This document shows positions 29,736-43,389 of a stretch of DNA of 64,000 bases, piece after piece. This DNA comes from Deltaproteobacteria bacterium. Its GTDB lineage: Bacteria; Myxococcota_A; Polyangia; Nannocystales; Nannocystaceae. A program made the position numbers and the translations under genes. The notes under the pieces were generated by a model. It searched no databases. It was not told the DNA's origin and was given only the letters and a program-made list of their open reading frames with translations. Where the stretch lies: contig JADJEE010000002.1 of assembly GCA_016709225.1 (NCBI GenBank), positions 2,046,001-2,110,000 on the forward strand, given 5' to 3'. The first letter of the stretch is position 1; every line of letters begins with the position of its first letter.

Positions 29736-31121
29736 TCACCCGCCCTCGTAGCGCTTCTTCTTCCGCCACAGCGTCGACGCGTCGATGCCCAGGATCCGCG
29801 CCGCCTCGTCCTGCGTCGCGACCCGGGCCAGCACGCGCTCGATGTGCTCGCGCTCGATCACATCGAGGGTGTGATCGCCCCCCAGCCGCACCGCGTGTGT
29901 GACGTGGGCCGCGATCGCATCCGGCAGCGCCTCGATGCCGAGCCGCGGATTGGGCCACAGGATCACCGCGCGCTCCATCGCGTTGCGGAGCTCGCGGAGG
30001 TTGCCCGGCCAGCGGTGGCCGAGCACGGCGGCGAGCGCCGCCTCCGACAGCTCGGGCGCGGGGCGGCCTGCCGCGCGGGCGAAGAACGCCAGGAACCGAC
30101 GCGCGAGCCGGGCGATGTCCTCGGGGCGCTCGCGCAGCGGCGGGACCACCACCTCGATCACGTTGAGGCGGAACAGCAGGTCCTCGCGGAAGCGGCCCTC
30201 GGCCACATCTTTGGCGAGATCGCGGTTGGTCGCCGCGAGCACGCGGACGTCGGCGCGACGGGTACGATTCTCGCCGACGCGCTCGAACTGCTTGTCCTGC
30301 AGGAACCGCAGCAGCTTGGCCTGCAGGCCGATCGAGATCTCGCCGATCTCGTCGAGGAAGATCGTGCCGCCCTCCGCCGACTCGACGCGGCCAGCCTGAT
30401 CACGCACCGCACCGGTGAACGCGCCGCGGGCATGGCCGAACAGCTCGCTGGCGAGCAGGTCGTCCGACAGCGTCGGGCAGTTCACGGTCACGAACGGCTG
30501 GGCCTGCCGCAAGCTCTGGGCGTGGACCGCCCGCGCCAGCACACCCTTGCCGGTGCCGCTCTCGCCGCGCAGCAGGATGGTCGCGTCCGAGGCCGCCGCC
30601 CGGCGCACGGTGTCGAGCACCGCGCGCATGGCCGGCGCGTCGGTGTCGAGGTCGGCCTCGGGCACCTCCGCGGCGATCACCCGCTCGAGGTCGGCAAGCT
30701 TGCGATCGACTGCGCGTCGCGCCGCAATCTGCTCGACGACATGACGGATCTGCGCCGGCGTGAACGGCTTGGGCAGGTAGTCGACCGCGCCGCGCTTGAT
30801 CGCCTCGACCGCGGTGTCGAAGGTCGCGTACGCGGTGATGACCACCACCCTCAGGCTCGCCTGCGCGGCGAGCAGCGTCGGGAGCACGTCGAGGCCGTTC
30901 TCGTCGCCCAGGCGGAGGTCGAGGAACGCTGCGTCGTAGTGGTCCCGCTCGAGCGCAGCGAGGGCGGCCGCACCGGTGCCCACCGCGGTGACGCGACCGC
31001 CGGCCTGCTCGAGGCACAGTGCCAGCGTCGCGCGAATGTTCTTCTCGTCGTCGACGACGAGTACCGAGAGCCCGGGTCTCGCGGCGACGTCGAGGGACGG
31101 GGGGACCGAGGACGACGGCAT
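29736..31121 (-). CDS. Sigma-54-dependent response regulator (NtrC/AlgB type)
   Basis: A 461-residue regulator with three domains. The receiver (residues ~18-135) has the acidic pair VVDDE, the phospho-acceptor in FLDLRLGDENG and KPFTPAQ. The AAA+ sigma-54 activation domain has GESGTGKG, the GAFTGA loop and GGTIFLDEIGE. A Fis-type helix-turn-helix ends the protein (TQDEAARILGIDASTLWRKKKRY). All parts for activating sigma-54 polymerase are intact. It is convergent with the kdp operon, ending 37 bp from the EIIA stop. It is the best candidate to bind the paired TGC-N5-GCA sites and replaces the OmpR-type KdpE, which is absent. Confidence 0.93.
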   Translation of the reverse strand: MPSSSVPPSLDVAARPGLSVLVVDDEKNIRATLALCLEQAGGRVTAVGTGAAALAALERDHYDAAFLDLRLGDENGLDVLPTLLAAQASLRVVVITAYATFDTAVEAIKRGAVDYLPKPFTPAQIRHVVEQIAARRAVDRKLADLERVIAAEVPEADLDTDAPAMRAVLDTVRRAAASDATILLRGESGTGKGVLARAVHAQSLRQAQPFVTVNCPTLSDDLLASELFGHARGAFTGAVRDQAGRVESAEGGTIFLDEIGEISIGLQAKLLRFLQDKQFERVGENRTRRADVRVLAATNRDLAKDVAEGRFREDLLFRLNVIEVVVPPLRERPEDIARLARRFLAFFARAAGRPAPELSEAALAAVLGHRWPGNLRELRNAMERAVILWPNPRLGIEALPDAIAAHVTHAVRLGGDHTLDVIEREHIERVLARVATQDEAARILGIDASTLWRKKKRYEGG

Positions 31122-31198
31122 GACGTGGCGACTGTGCCACGCAGCGGCACGGCCCGCCGCTGCGCGCTGCGATCGCGCGGGAGCCAGCGCCGCTTTGC

Positions 31199-31432
31199 GG
31201 TTCGACGCGCCGGCTCGACGGCAACGCGTTCTGCCGCGTGTGCGGTGGTCCAGCTCCGGACCTCGGCTGCGACGGGACCGTCTACAACATCCCCGTCGGG
31301 ATCCTCGACGACGATCCTGGCCTGCGCGTCGGCGATCACATCTTCATCGAGTCGAAAACACCATGGGCCGTCATCGGCGACGACGGGACGCCGCGCCACG
31401 TTGGCCTCGGGCCGCCGCGGCCGCTCGAACGC
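31199..31432 (+). pseudogene. C-terminal fragment of a GFA-family protein
   Basis: The plus-strand frame reads NAFCRVCGGPAPD, then YNIPVGILDDDPGLRVGDHI and FIESKTPWAVIGDDGTP. This matches the C-terminal half of GFA-domain proteins (related to glutathione-dependent formaldehyde-activating enzyme): a zinc-binding FCxxCG, a GxLDDDPG turn and HIFxxSKxPW. The N-terminal half with the other zinc Cys residues is absent; the sequence before it is the promoter side of the response regulator gene. Third positions are mostly G or C, as in real genes here. It is a remnant rather than a functional gene. Confidence 0.65.
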
Positions 31433-31551
31433 GTAGGTGCCGGGGGCAAGCGCGGCACCGTCGTCCGGCGCGCCCTGCCACGTGAAGCCGCAGGTCGCGC
31501 CACATCGCCTCGCACGACCGGCCCCCAACCGCCCCGACCCGGTCGTTCCCC

Positions 31552-31584
31552 ACGCTCCGCTTCCCGCTTCGAACCCCTTGAGCG
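31552..31584 (+). repeat. Left copy of a 33-bp inverted repeat
   Basis: It matches the reverse complement of 32608-32640 at 30 of 33 positions. The core is ACGCTCCGCTTCC and GCTTCGAA. The two copies flank the lipoprotein gene at 31790-32599. Confidence 0.8.
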
Positions 31585-31789
31585 CCGGGGTGCAGCCGAA
31601 CAGCACGAGCGGCGCGCTGGTCGTGCATGGCGCGCGCGCCGCAGCGGAGCGGCTTCATCTCGAACCCATCTTGTAGCTCGGCGTGCTAGGCCTGGTTCGG
31701 CCCGCTCGTACGCTCGTGCAATCACGAGCACGCGACGAGACATATCCCCCGGCGGAAGCGCGACCCGACGCTCCGCCAGGATCTCCGTC

Positions 31790-32599
31790 ATGACTCGATC
31801 GATCGCAGCCCTCGTGCTCCTCACCGGATGCAGCCTCGATGAACCCGTCGATGGAGCCCCCGCCGCGTCCATCGCCTCGCTGCCGAGTCCGACGCCCGAC
31901 GGCCTCACCGCCGACGAGCTCAGCCGCATGGACGTCCGCGGGACGGCCTCGTCCATCGCGATGATCTCGGCGGACGTGCAGAAGCTGAGCCCGGAGGAGC
32001 AGATGCAGGCCGCCGAGTCGCTGCGCATCCTGTCGGTGAACGATCCCTACACCCGCAGCGCGATGCAGCTCCCCTTCGCCCTACACTCGGTGGTGACGGG
32101 CATTGCCCCCGAGCGCCTCGACCCGCTCGTCCAGAGCGACTGGCGCTACCTTCAGCAAGGGCTCGCTGCTCATGTGGCGGTGCTCGAAGTCCTGGGCGTC
32201 GATCTGCCGGAGCCCGCCCTCGGGGACCAGCTCCACGGCCGAGCGCAGGGGCTGATGGTGAGCCGCGACATCCTGCTGGCCACGGATGACCCGGTCGGCG
32301 TGACGGCTGCGCTGATCCATGAGCTCCCAGTGCTGGCCGCCCAGGTCGATGAGCCCTCGATGGAGCTCATCAACCACCACAGTGACCGGGTAGAGCGGGT
32401 CACCGGTGTCGGTCGCCCGTGTCCACGCGGACCCTGGGCCACGCTCCCGGGCCACCCCTGGACCCTCGGCATGCAGATCGGCGGCTGGCACGATGCTCTG
32501 CGACGCGTGGAGCCCTTCGTACAGGATCCCGCCGTGAAGCTGCAGATCGACGCCATGATCGAGGTCCTCGACGAGTACGCCCGAGCGAGCCTCGCCTGA
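31790..32599 (+). CDS. Lipoprotein of unknown function
   Basis: A 269-residue protein with a lipoprotein signal (MTRSIAALVLLTGCSLDE) and an AGGA ribosome-binding sequence before the ATG at 31790. The mature part is mainly helical, with ELSRMDVRGTASSIAMISAD, KLSPEEQMQAAESLR and a C-terminal VKLQIDAMIEVLDEYARA. No catalytic motif is visible. It is unusual in being bracketed by a 33-bp inverted repeat and by non-coding DNA on both sides, which suggests that it arrived or moves as a unit. Confidence 0.75.
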   Translation: MTRSIAALVLLTGCSLDEPVDGAPAASIASLPSPTPDGLTADELSRMDVRGTASSIAMISADVQKLSPEEQMQAAESLRILSVNDPYTRSAMQLPFALHSVVTGIAPERLDPLVQSDWRYLQQGLAAHVAVLEVLGVDLPEPALGDQLHGRAQGLMVSRDILLATDDPVGVTAALIHELPVLAAQVDEPSMELINHHSDRVERVTGVGRPCPRGPWATLPGHPWTLGMQIGGWHDALRRVEPFVQDPAVKLQIDAMIEVLDEYARASLA

Positions 32600-32607
32600 A
32601 GCGCGCG

Positions 32608-32640
32608 CGCTCGAGGGCTTCGAAGCAGGAAGCGGAGCGT
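32608..32640 (-). repeat. Right copy of the 33-bp inverted repeat
   Basis: The reverse complement matches 31552-31584 with three substitutions. It begins 8 bp after the lipoprotein stop. Confidence 0.8.
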
Positions 32641-32666
32641 CGGGCGCGTGATGAGGACGACCTAAC

Positions 32667-32689
32667 AATCGTGCTCGCGAGCGACGATT
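32667..32689 (+). terminator. AT-capped hairpin downstream of the lipoprotein
   Basis: AATCGT-GCTCG pairs with CGAGC-ACGATT with one bulged G. The A/T-rich stem ends stand out in this GC-rich region. It may be a terminator. Confidence 0.3.
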
Positions 32690-33128
32690 ACGCGCTGTCG
32701 ACGACCGCACGGGCAACGGTGCCGGCGGCGGTTCGCTCGGTTCCCGCCGCCGACGTTCGCAGGCGCCGAAGAAGACGTCTGATCAGCGATCGCAGCGCTT
32801 CGCCACGAACGCGAGAGACCGTCGGCGCCGTAGTCGGTGTTCGCGGTGGCGTCATCGCCGGCATCGACGCACGACCAGTTCTGCGAGAGGCCAGCAAGCC
32901 GCGACGCGCGAGCGCGAGGAATCCCAGGCGCGCCACGATGCGATCGTCGGGCATGCCCGCGGCCGCACTGCGGGCCGGCTTCTCCGGCACCGCGAGCGCG
33001 ACGGCCACGCCCTCAGGGGCTTCGGTGGATCCGATGCAGTGACCTCCGGCGGTCGCCTTGGCTGCCGCTCGTCGAGCGGTTCTTCGGAGGCCTCGCTCGC
33101 CGGACGCGCTCGCGATCGATGCCGCCGC

Positions 33129-34733
33129 CTACGGCCACTCGAAGTTGCGCAGACGCTCGCGCAGCTCGGTCTTCTTGAACTTGCCCGCCGACGTACGAGG
33201 GATCTCCTCGACCACGACGAACGCATCGGGCAGCCAGTACTTGGGGAACCGCGGTGCGAGGAACTCGCGCAGCGCGTCGTCGGTGGGGGACTTGCCGGCC
33301 CGCGGCACGATCACTGCGACCGGGCGCTCGCTCCACCGCGGGTGGGGCACGCCGACCACCGCGGCTTCGCGGATCTCCGGGTGGCACATCAACGCGTTCT
33401 CGAGCTCGGCCGATGCGATCCACTCGCCACCGGACTTGATGAGATCGGCCATGCGATCGGTGAGCTGGACGAAGCCGTGCGCGTCGACGTGTGCGACATC
33501 GCCGGTGCGAAACCAGCCGTCGGCGGTCCAGCGATCGGGCACGTCGATGCCGGCGTAGCGCGCGGTGACCCACGGCCCGCGCACCTGCACCTCGCCGCTG
33601 GTGCGACCGTCCTGCGGCACGACGCCCGCGTCGTTGCACACCCGCACGCGCACGAGCGGCGGCGGCGTGCCCTGCTTGGCGCGCAGCTCCAGCTGCAGCG
33701 CCTCGGGGGCATCGGCGAGGTGTGGCGGCACGCGCGAGACCAGCCCCAGCGGTGAGGTCTCGGTCATGCCCCAGGCGTGGATGAGTCGCAGGCCATGGCG
33801 ATCGAAGTCGCGGATGAGCTGCTGCGGCGCCGCCGAGCCGCCGACGACCATGCGCACGCCCTCGCGCAACGGCCAGCGCCCGGGCTCGGCCTCGAGCGCG
33901 TCGCGGATGCCGAGCCAGATCGTCGGCACACCCGCTGCGATCGTCACGCCCTCGTCGCGCATCAGGTCGAGCACGCTGGCGGCGTCGAGGTGCGGTCCCG
34001 GGAACACCAGCTTGGCGCCCACCATGGTCGCGGTGTACGGCAGGCCCCACGCGTTGACGTGGAACATCGGCACCACCGGCAGCAGCACGTCGGCCCGCGA
34101 GAGCCCGAAGCAATCCGGCAGCGCGCTGACCAGCGAGTGCAGCATCGTCGAGCGGTGGGTGTAGACCACGCCCTTGGGCTTGCCGGTGGTGCCGCTGGTG
34201 TAGCAGCAGCCGCTGGCGTCGTGCTCGGCCAGCTGCGGCAGCTTGCACGACGGATCGGCAGCCGCCAGCCACGCCTCGTAGGCGACCGCGCCCGGTGGCA
34301 GCTCGCCCTCACCCACGACGATCACGCGCTCGAACGCGACCTTGTCGGCGAACTTCGCGAACAGCGGCAACAGCACGGCATCGACGATCAGCGTGCGCGC
34401 GCCGCCGTCGGCGGCGATGAAGGCGATCTCGTCGGGATGCAGCCGGAGGTTGAGCGTGTGCACCACCGCGCCCGCCAGCGGGATGCCGAGGTAGGCCTCG
34501 AGGTGCTCGGCGTGGTTCCACATGAGCGTCGCGACGCACTCGCCCTTGCGCACGCCCGCGGCGACGAGCGCCGCAGCGAGCCGACGCGCACGGTCCACCA
34601 CCGCCCGGTAGGTCGTTCGCGACACACTGCGATCCGGGCGGCGCGACACCACCTCGATCGCTGCATACTGCTCGGCCGCGCGCTCGACGAGCTGATCGAG
34701 CGTCAGCGGCAACCCCATCATCGTGCCGTCCAT
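33129..34733 (-). CDS. Long-chain fatty acyl-CoA ligase (AMP-dependent synthetase)
   Basis: A 534-residue member of the ANL superfamily that adenylates a carboxylic acid and transfers it to CoA. Motifs: the P-loop YTSGTTGKPKG, the A5 motif HAWGMTETSP, the A7 motif GWFRTGDVAH, the A8 motif RMADLIKSGGEWI, and the C-terminal catalytic Lys in RTSAGKFKKTEL. The set and the length match medium/long-chain acyl-CoA ligases. The ATG at 34733 (MDGTMMG) is used; the open frame upstream is Arg/Pro-rich and overlaps the promoter of the divergent kinase. The chain-length preference cannot be read. Confidence 0.93.
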   Translation of the reverse strand: MDGTMMGLPLTLDQLVERAAEQYAAIEVVSRRPDRSVSRTTYRAVVDRARRLAAALVAAGVRKGECVATLMWNHAEHLEAYLGIPLAGAVVHTLNLRLHPDEIAFIAADGGARTLIVDAVLLPLFAKFADKVAFERVIVVGEGELPPGAVAYEAWLAAADPSCKLPQLAEHDASGCCYTSGTTGKPKGVVYTHRSTMLHSLVSALPDCFGLSRADVLLPVVPMFHVNAWGLPYTATMVGAKLVFPGPHLDAASVLDLMRDEGVTIAAGVPTIWLGIRDALEAEPGRWPLREGVRMVVGGSAAPQQLIRDFDRHGLRLIHAWGMTETSPLGLVSRVPPHLADAPEALQLELRAKQGTPPPLVRVRVCNDAGVVPQDGRTSGEVQVRGPWVTARYAGIDVPDRWTADGWFRTGDVAHVDAHGFVQLTDRMADLIKSGGEWIASAELENALMCHPEIREAAVVGVPHPRWSERPVAVIVPRAGKSPTDDALREFLAPRFPKYWLPDAFVVVEEIPRTSAGKFKKTELRERLRNFEWP

Positions 34734-34832
34734 CCCGACATCGTAGCGAATCGCACGGCCACGCGGTGCGCCCTGGCAGCACGGCCGCCCGTCGGTTACC
34801 GTCGACGCCGACGTGGGCGGACCCCGACCTCG

Positions 34833-36610
<1,778 letters not shown>

Positions 36611-36614
<4 letters not shown>

Positions 36615-37486
36615 TCCAAGGGGGCATGACCACGACGGGCATGCCTCGCCACCGCCTTACCGACGCGCAGTGGGAGCTGATCGGGGACCTGTTCCCGACG
36701 AACAACTTCAAGACCGGTCGGCGGCCGCGGGATCGTCGTCTCATGCTCGACGCGATCTTCTGGGTGTTGCGAACTGGGGCTCCGTGGCGAGACCTACCGG
36801 AGTGCTTCGGCCCATGGTCGACCGCCTGGGACTTCTTCGACAAGTGGACGAAGGACGAGACGTTCGACCGCGTACTTCGGCGATTGCGGAGCATCGCCGT
36901 CCCGCACGACGCGGACCCCTCCGAGTTGTGGTGCATCGACGGGACATCGATTCGAGCTGCGCGCTGCAGCAGCGGCGGGGGGAAAAAGATCCGATCCGCA
37001 GGAGCCAGCGGATCACGCTCTGGGGGCGCTCCGCGGGGCTGGGGCACGAAGATCCACATCCTGTGTGACGTTGAGGGCCACCCACTCCACTTCGAGCTCA
37101 GCGCCGGACAAGCCCACGACGGACCGATGCTCGCGCCGGTCCTTCAAGGTGCTGACGAAGCACTGCATGATGATCGAGGTGTCGTCATGGAGTGGCCGTT
37201 GGCACTCGCAGGCGACAAGGGCTACCGCGCGGAGTGGATCGATAGGTATCTCCTCGCCCTGGGGATCACACCGGTGATCCCCACGAAGCACAACGAGACT
37301 CGAGCGCTGCGCCCGGTCGCCTTCAACAAGCGCCTCTACAGGCGCCGCAGCATCGTCGAGTGCCTCATCGGCTGGCTCAAGGAGTCGCGACGCGTGGTGA
37401 CCCGCTTCGAGAAGACCGCCATCAACTTCGGCGGGATGGTCCGGCTTGCCTTCATCCACCGCTATCTACGCATCTTCGGGGCTTGA
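36611..37486 (+). CDS. IS5-family DDE transposase
   Basis: A 291-residue transposase in a single frame. The N-terminal DUF4096-like part is RLTDAQWELIGDLFP with GRRPRDRRLMLDAIFWVLRT. The catalytic triad can be placed: Asp in WCIDGTSIRA, Asp in LAGDKGYRA and Glu in RRRSIVECLIGWLKESRR (the YREK-like signature region). All three acidic residues are present, so the enzyme is probably active. The start is the GTG at 36611 or, less likely, the ATG at 36626. The stop falls 1 bp before the right inverted repeat. Confidence 0.95.
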
Positions 37487-37487
37487 T

Positions 37488-37505
37488 GGGAAACCGGACA
37501 CAGCC
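37488..37505 (-). repeat. Right terminal inverted repeat of the IS
   Basis: An 18-bp end, the exact inverse of 36558-36575, followed by the duplicated TA. Confidence 0.95.
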
Positions 37506-37507
37506 TA

Positions 37508-37705
37508 GTCGCGATTCGGGCGCTGCCCGATCCACGCCGGGCCTCGACGCCCGTGATCGCATTCTCGGCCCACGGAGGCCGCGAGGACGAGGCCCGCTCG
37601 CTGGCCGCTGGCTTCGCGCGACACGTGGCGAAGCCGATACGTCCGGCCGTGCTCGCGCGGGCAATCCTCGAGACCGCCCGCGCACGCATCGTCGAAGGTG
37701 AGTGA
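37508..37705 (+). pseudogene. Hybrid histidine kinase, 3' remnant (end of receiver domain)
   Basis: 65 codons that continue the receiver after the IS: VAIRALPDPRR, TPVIAFSAHGG, ARSLAAGFARHVAKPIRP, ending in VEGE. The Ser/Thr switch residue and the conserved Lys of a receiver are here. The junction FALL+VAIRALPD is in frame when the IS and one TA are removed. No start codon or ribosome-binding site serves this piece on its own. Confidence 0.9.
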
Positions 37706-37714
37706 CGCGGAGAT

Positions 37715-37741
37715 CGCCGGCCCCGACACGAACGGCCGGCG
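37715..37741. terminator. Hairpin between the kinase remnant and sucB
   Basis: A perfect 8-bp stem CGCCGGCC/GGCCGGCG with an 11-nt loop, in a 50-bp gap between convergent genes. It is a likely bidirectional terminator without a T-tract. Confidence 0.45.
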
Positions 37742-37755
37742 CGACGGCCATCGTG

Positions 37756-39001
37756 TCAGACCTCGAGCAGCAAGCGCTCGGGCCGCTCGATGCACTGCTT
37801 GATCCGCACCAGGAACTGCACCGCTTCGCGACCATCGAGCAGGCGATGATCGTAGCTGAGCGCGAGGTACATGATGGGCCGGATCTCGACCTTGCCGTCG
37901 ATCGCGACCGGGCGCTCGACGATGTTGTGCAGGCCGAGGATGCCGGTCTGCGGCGGATTGAGGATCGGCGTCGACAGCATCGAGCCGTAGACCCCGCCGT
38001 TGCTGATGGTGAAAGTTCCCCCGGTGAGCTCGTCGAGCGTGAGCTTGTTGGCCCGCGCGCGCTCACCGTAGGCGGTGATGGTCTGCTCGACCGCCGCGAA
38101 GCTGAGCTTGTCGGCCTCGCGGATGACCGGCACCACCAGCCCCTTGCCGCCACCGACGGCGACGCCGATGTCGTAGTAGTACTTGTAGACCACGTCGTCG
38201 CCGTCGATCTCGGAGTTCACCATGGGGAACTCGCGCAGCGCCTCGATCGCGGCCTTGACGAAGAACGACATGAAGCCGAGCCGCACGCCGTGCTTCTTCT
38301 CGAACGACTCCTTGTACCGCGCGCGCAGCTCCATCACCGCGGACATGTCGACCTCGTTGAAGGTCGTCAGGATCGCGTAGTTGTTCTGCGACTCGACCAG
38401 GCGCTCGGCGACGCGCCGCCGCAGCGGTGACATCGGCTTGCGTTCCTCGCGTTCGCCCTGCGCGCGCGCGCGCGGCGGGGTCGGCATCGGTGTCGACTTG
38501 GCGGCGGCGGGCGCAGGCGCGGGGGCGGCCGCTGGGGCCGGGGCCGCGCCGGCGCGCACGACATCGTCCTTGGTGATACGACCGCCGCGTCCGGTGCCAG
38601 GCACCGCGCTCAGGTCGATGCCGCGATCGGCGGCCTCGAGCCGCGCCGACGGACCGGCCGGCGTGTCGCTCGAGGCGCGTGCTGCTGGGACCGCCGGGGC
38701 CGTCGCGGGGGCTGGCGGCGCCGCGGCGGCGGAAGTCGGCTTGCTGCTGCCATTGCTGCCGGCGCTGGGCTTGGCCGCGTCGTCGATCTCGCCGACGGTC
38801 TGACCCACGCCGACGGTGGCACCGACGGCGACGTTCTGCCGCGAGAGCACGCCCGCGCTGGGCGCTGGCACCTCCACCGTGATCTTGTCGGTCTCGACCT
38901 CGACCACCGGCTCGTCGGCGCGCACGAACTCGCCCTCGGTCTTCAGCCAACGCGCGATCACACCTTCGGTGACCGACTCGCCCATCTGGGGGATACGGAT
39001 C

Positions 39002-39012
<11 letters not shown>
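37756..39012 (-). CDS. sucB: Dihydrolipoyllysine succinyltransferase, E2 of 2-oxoglutarate dehydrogenase
   Basis: A 418-residue E2 component that transfers the succinyl group from lipoyl-Lys to CoA in the TCA cycle. The N-terminal lipoyl domain has the modified Lys in VEVETDKITVEVPAP (about residue 44). An Ala/Pro linker and the E3/E1-binding domain follow (GIDLSAVPGTGRGGRITKDD), then a second linker. The catalytic domain carries RLGFMSFFVKAAIEAL and the active-site LSYDHRLLDGREAV. All are complete. It starts at ATG 39012, overlapping the sucA stop by 11 bp, so the two are coupled. No lpd (E3) gene is in the window. Confidence 0.96.
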
Positions 39013-41806
<2,794 letters not shown>

Positions 41807-42006
41807 CGTCTTGCTCGGGCCGCGCGAGCTCGCCTTCGGAATGGCGGCGATGCGCGGCGTTCGCGGTTCGTCGCTCGCGCGGGCGCCAAGGATAGCCCAC
41901 CCGCGCGTCCCAAAGCAGCACGGGGTCGCCGACCACGAGCGCATGCGCACGCCCACGCACGCACGTAGCGGTTGGTGGGCCATCCTTCGCCTGGTAGGGT
42001 CCGATC

Positions 42007-43272
42007 GTGAGCGCTGCAGACTCCGGCAACGCGACGCCGCCGCTTGCAGCCGACGACGCCGAGCGGCGCGGACAGCTCTCGGCGCGGGTTGCCGCCACGG
42101 TGCTGGCGTCGCGCGAGTCCTGGACCCGCCGCATGTTCGAGCTGGGCACGCAGCTGCGCGCGTCGCAGCCGCTGCCGGTGTTCGACCTCTCGCTCGGCAA
42201 CCCGAGCCTCGAGCCGCCGAAGGTCTGGCGCGAGGCGGTGCTCGCGGAGCTGGAGAACGAGCCGGAGGGGCGCCACCGCTACATGACCAACGCGGGGTTC
42301 CCCGAGGTGCGCGCGTTCGTGGCGGCCCGCGAGGGCGCGCGCTACGGGCTCGAGTTCACCGTCGAGCACGTCACGATGACCGTCGGTGCCGCGGGGGCGC
42401 TCAACGTGCTCGCGCAGGCGATGCTCGATCCCGGCGACGAGGTCGTGGCGCCGGCGCCGTACTTCTCGGAGTACGAGCAGTACTGCGCCACCGTCGGCGC
42501 ACGGCTGGTGCCGGCCGCCACCGGGCGCGACTTCTCGCTCGACGCGGGCGCCATCGCCAACGCCATCGGCCCGCGCACGCGGTGGGTGCTGCTCGACTCA
42601 CCCAACAACCCCACCGGGGCGATCTACGGCGACGACGAGCTCGACGCGCTCGCGGCGGTACTGAACCGGGCCAACCGCGATCGGACCCGCCCCATCGTCG
42701 TGGTCGAGGACGCGCCCTATCGCGATCTCGTGTACGACGGTGGTGCGGTGCCGTCGATGCTCACGCGCTACCCCCACGTGGTGTTCGCCACCAGCCACTC
42801 GAAGGACCTCGGCTTGGCCGGCGAGCGCATCGGCTACCTGCTCATCTCGCCGCACATGTTCGGTCGCGCATCGCTGCAACGCGCCGCGGCCTACTGCACG
42901 CGCATCCTCGGCTTCGTCAACGCGCCGGCGCTCATGCAGCGCACGCTGCCGCGGGTGCTGTCGCATCCGGCCGGACGCGTCGATGTCTCGATCTACGCGC
43001 GCAACGCTCGGCGCATGGCCAGCGCGCTCGTGGAGATCGGCTTCACGTTGCCCGAGCCCCGGGCGGGCTTCTTCCTGTTCCCGCGCCTGCCCGAGCGCCT
43101 GCGCGACGCCCACGGCGGTGACATCGCATTGACCGAGCGTCTGGTCGCCGAGCGCACGCTGGTGGTCCCGGGCACCGCCTTCGGCACGCCCGGCTACCTG
43201 CGGCTGTCGATGGCGGTCGACGACCCGACCGTCGACGGCGCGATCGCAGCCTTCGCCCGCGCATGCGGGTAG
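42007..43272 (+). CDS. PLP-dependent aminotransferase (class I/II)
   Basis: A 421-residue fold-type I aminotransferase. Signature parts: FDLSLGNPSLEPP, TVGAAGALNVLAQAMLDPGD for cofactor binding, VLLDSPNNPTGAIY, VVEDAPYRDLVYDGG, and the Schiff-base Lys in ATSHSKDLGLAGERIGYL. The C-terminal Arg that binds the substrate carboxylate is in GTPGYLRLSMA. The overall pattern is that of aspartate-type aminotransferases; the substrate is not set by sequence. It is divergent from sucA across 200 bp. Confidence 0.9.
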   Translation: MSAADSGNATPPLAADDAERRGQLSARVAATVLASRESWTRRMFELGTQLRASQPLPVFDLSLGNPSLEPPKVWREAVLAELENEPEGRHRYMTNAGFPEVRAFVAAREGARYGLEFTVEHVTMTVGAAGALNVLAQAMLDPGDEVVAPAPYFSEYEQYCATVGARLVPAATGRDFSLDAGAIANAIGPRTRWVLLDSPNNPTGAIYGDDELDALAAVLNRANRDRTRPIVVVEDAPYRDLVYDGGAVPSMLTRYPHVVFATSHSKDLGLAGERIGYLLISPHMFGRASLQRAAAYCTRILGFVNAPALMQRTLPRVLSHPAGRVDVSIYARNARRMASALVEIGFTLPEPRAGFFLFPRLPERLRDAHGGDIALTERLVAERTLVVPGTAFGTPGYLRLSMAVDDPTVDGAIAAFARACG

Positions 43273-43389
43273 CAGTCCGGCGATTTTCCCCAGCAACCGC
43301 AGGCGGCCGCGGGCAACTTCGGTTGATTTTCGAGCGCCGCGCGGACGTAGACGCAGCTGCCCCCCACGAGGCGAGAGGCAGCCGCGACC

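Larger units (their letters stand above)
31122..31789. other. 668-bp stretch without an intact gene
   Basis: The stretch holds the start region of the response regulator gene, a GFA-family fragment (31199-31432, described separately), the left copy of a 33-bp inverted repeat (31552-31584) and a low-complexity remainder. The minus-strand frame over 31125-31606 is open but has poor third-position GC, so I do not call it. Confidence 0.6.
32600..33128. other. 529-bp intergenic stretch
   Basis: It contains the right copy of the 33-bp inverted repeat (32608-32640) and a hairpin at 32667-32689. The rest, about 430 bp, has overlapping open frames on both strands but no ribosome-binding site, domain or consistent codon bias. 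I see no supported gene. Confidence 0.6.

Noticed and set aside
29736..31121. KdpE, the usual OmpR-type regulator
   Set aside because: The protein has an AAA+ sigma-54 activation domain with GAFTGA and a Fis-type helix-turn-helix, not a winged helix.
31121..31145. TGGCACA on the minus strand before the response regulator as a sigma-54 promoter
   Set aside because: The -12 element has no GC at the required distance.
30851..31606. Minus-strand frame starting MLFGCTPALKGFEAG
   Set aside because: Poor third-position GC, no clear signal, and it overlaps both the response regulator gene and the GFA fragment, which has better coding evidence on the plus strand.
32661..32690. Possible integron attC site (CCTAACAA near a hairpin)
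   Set aside because: No matching GTTRRRY core on the other side and no integrase or cassette array; the hairpin alone is better explained as a terminator.
32688..33178. Overlapping open frames on both strands after the lipoprotein gene
   Set aside because: No ribosome-binding site, no domain and inconsistent codon bias.
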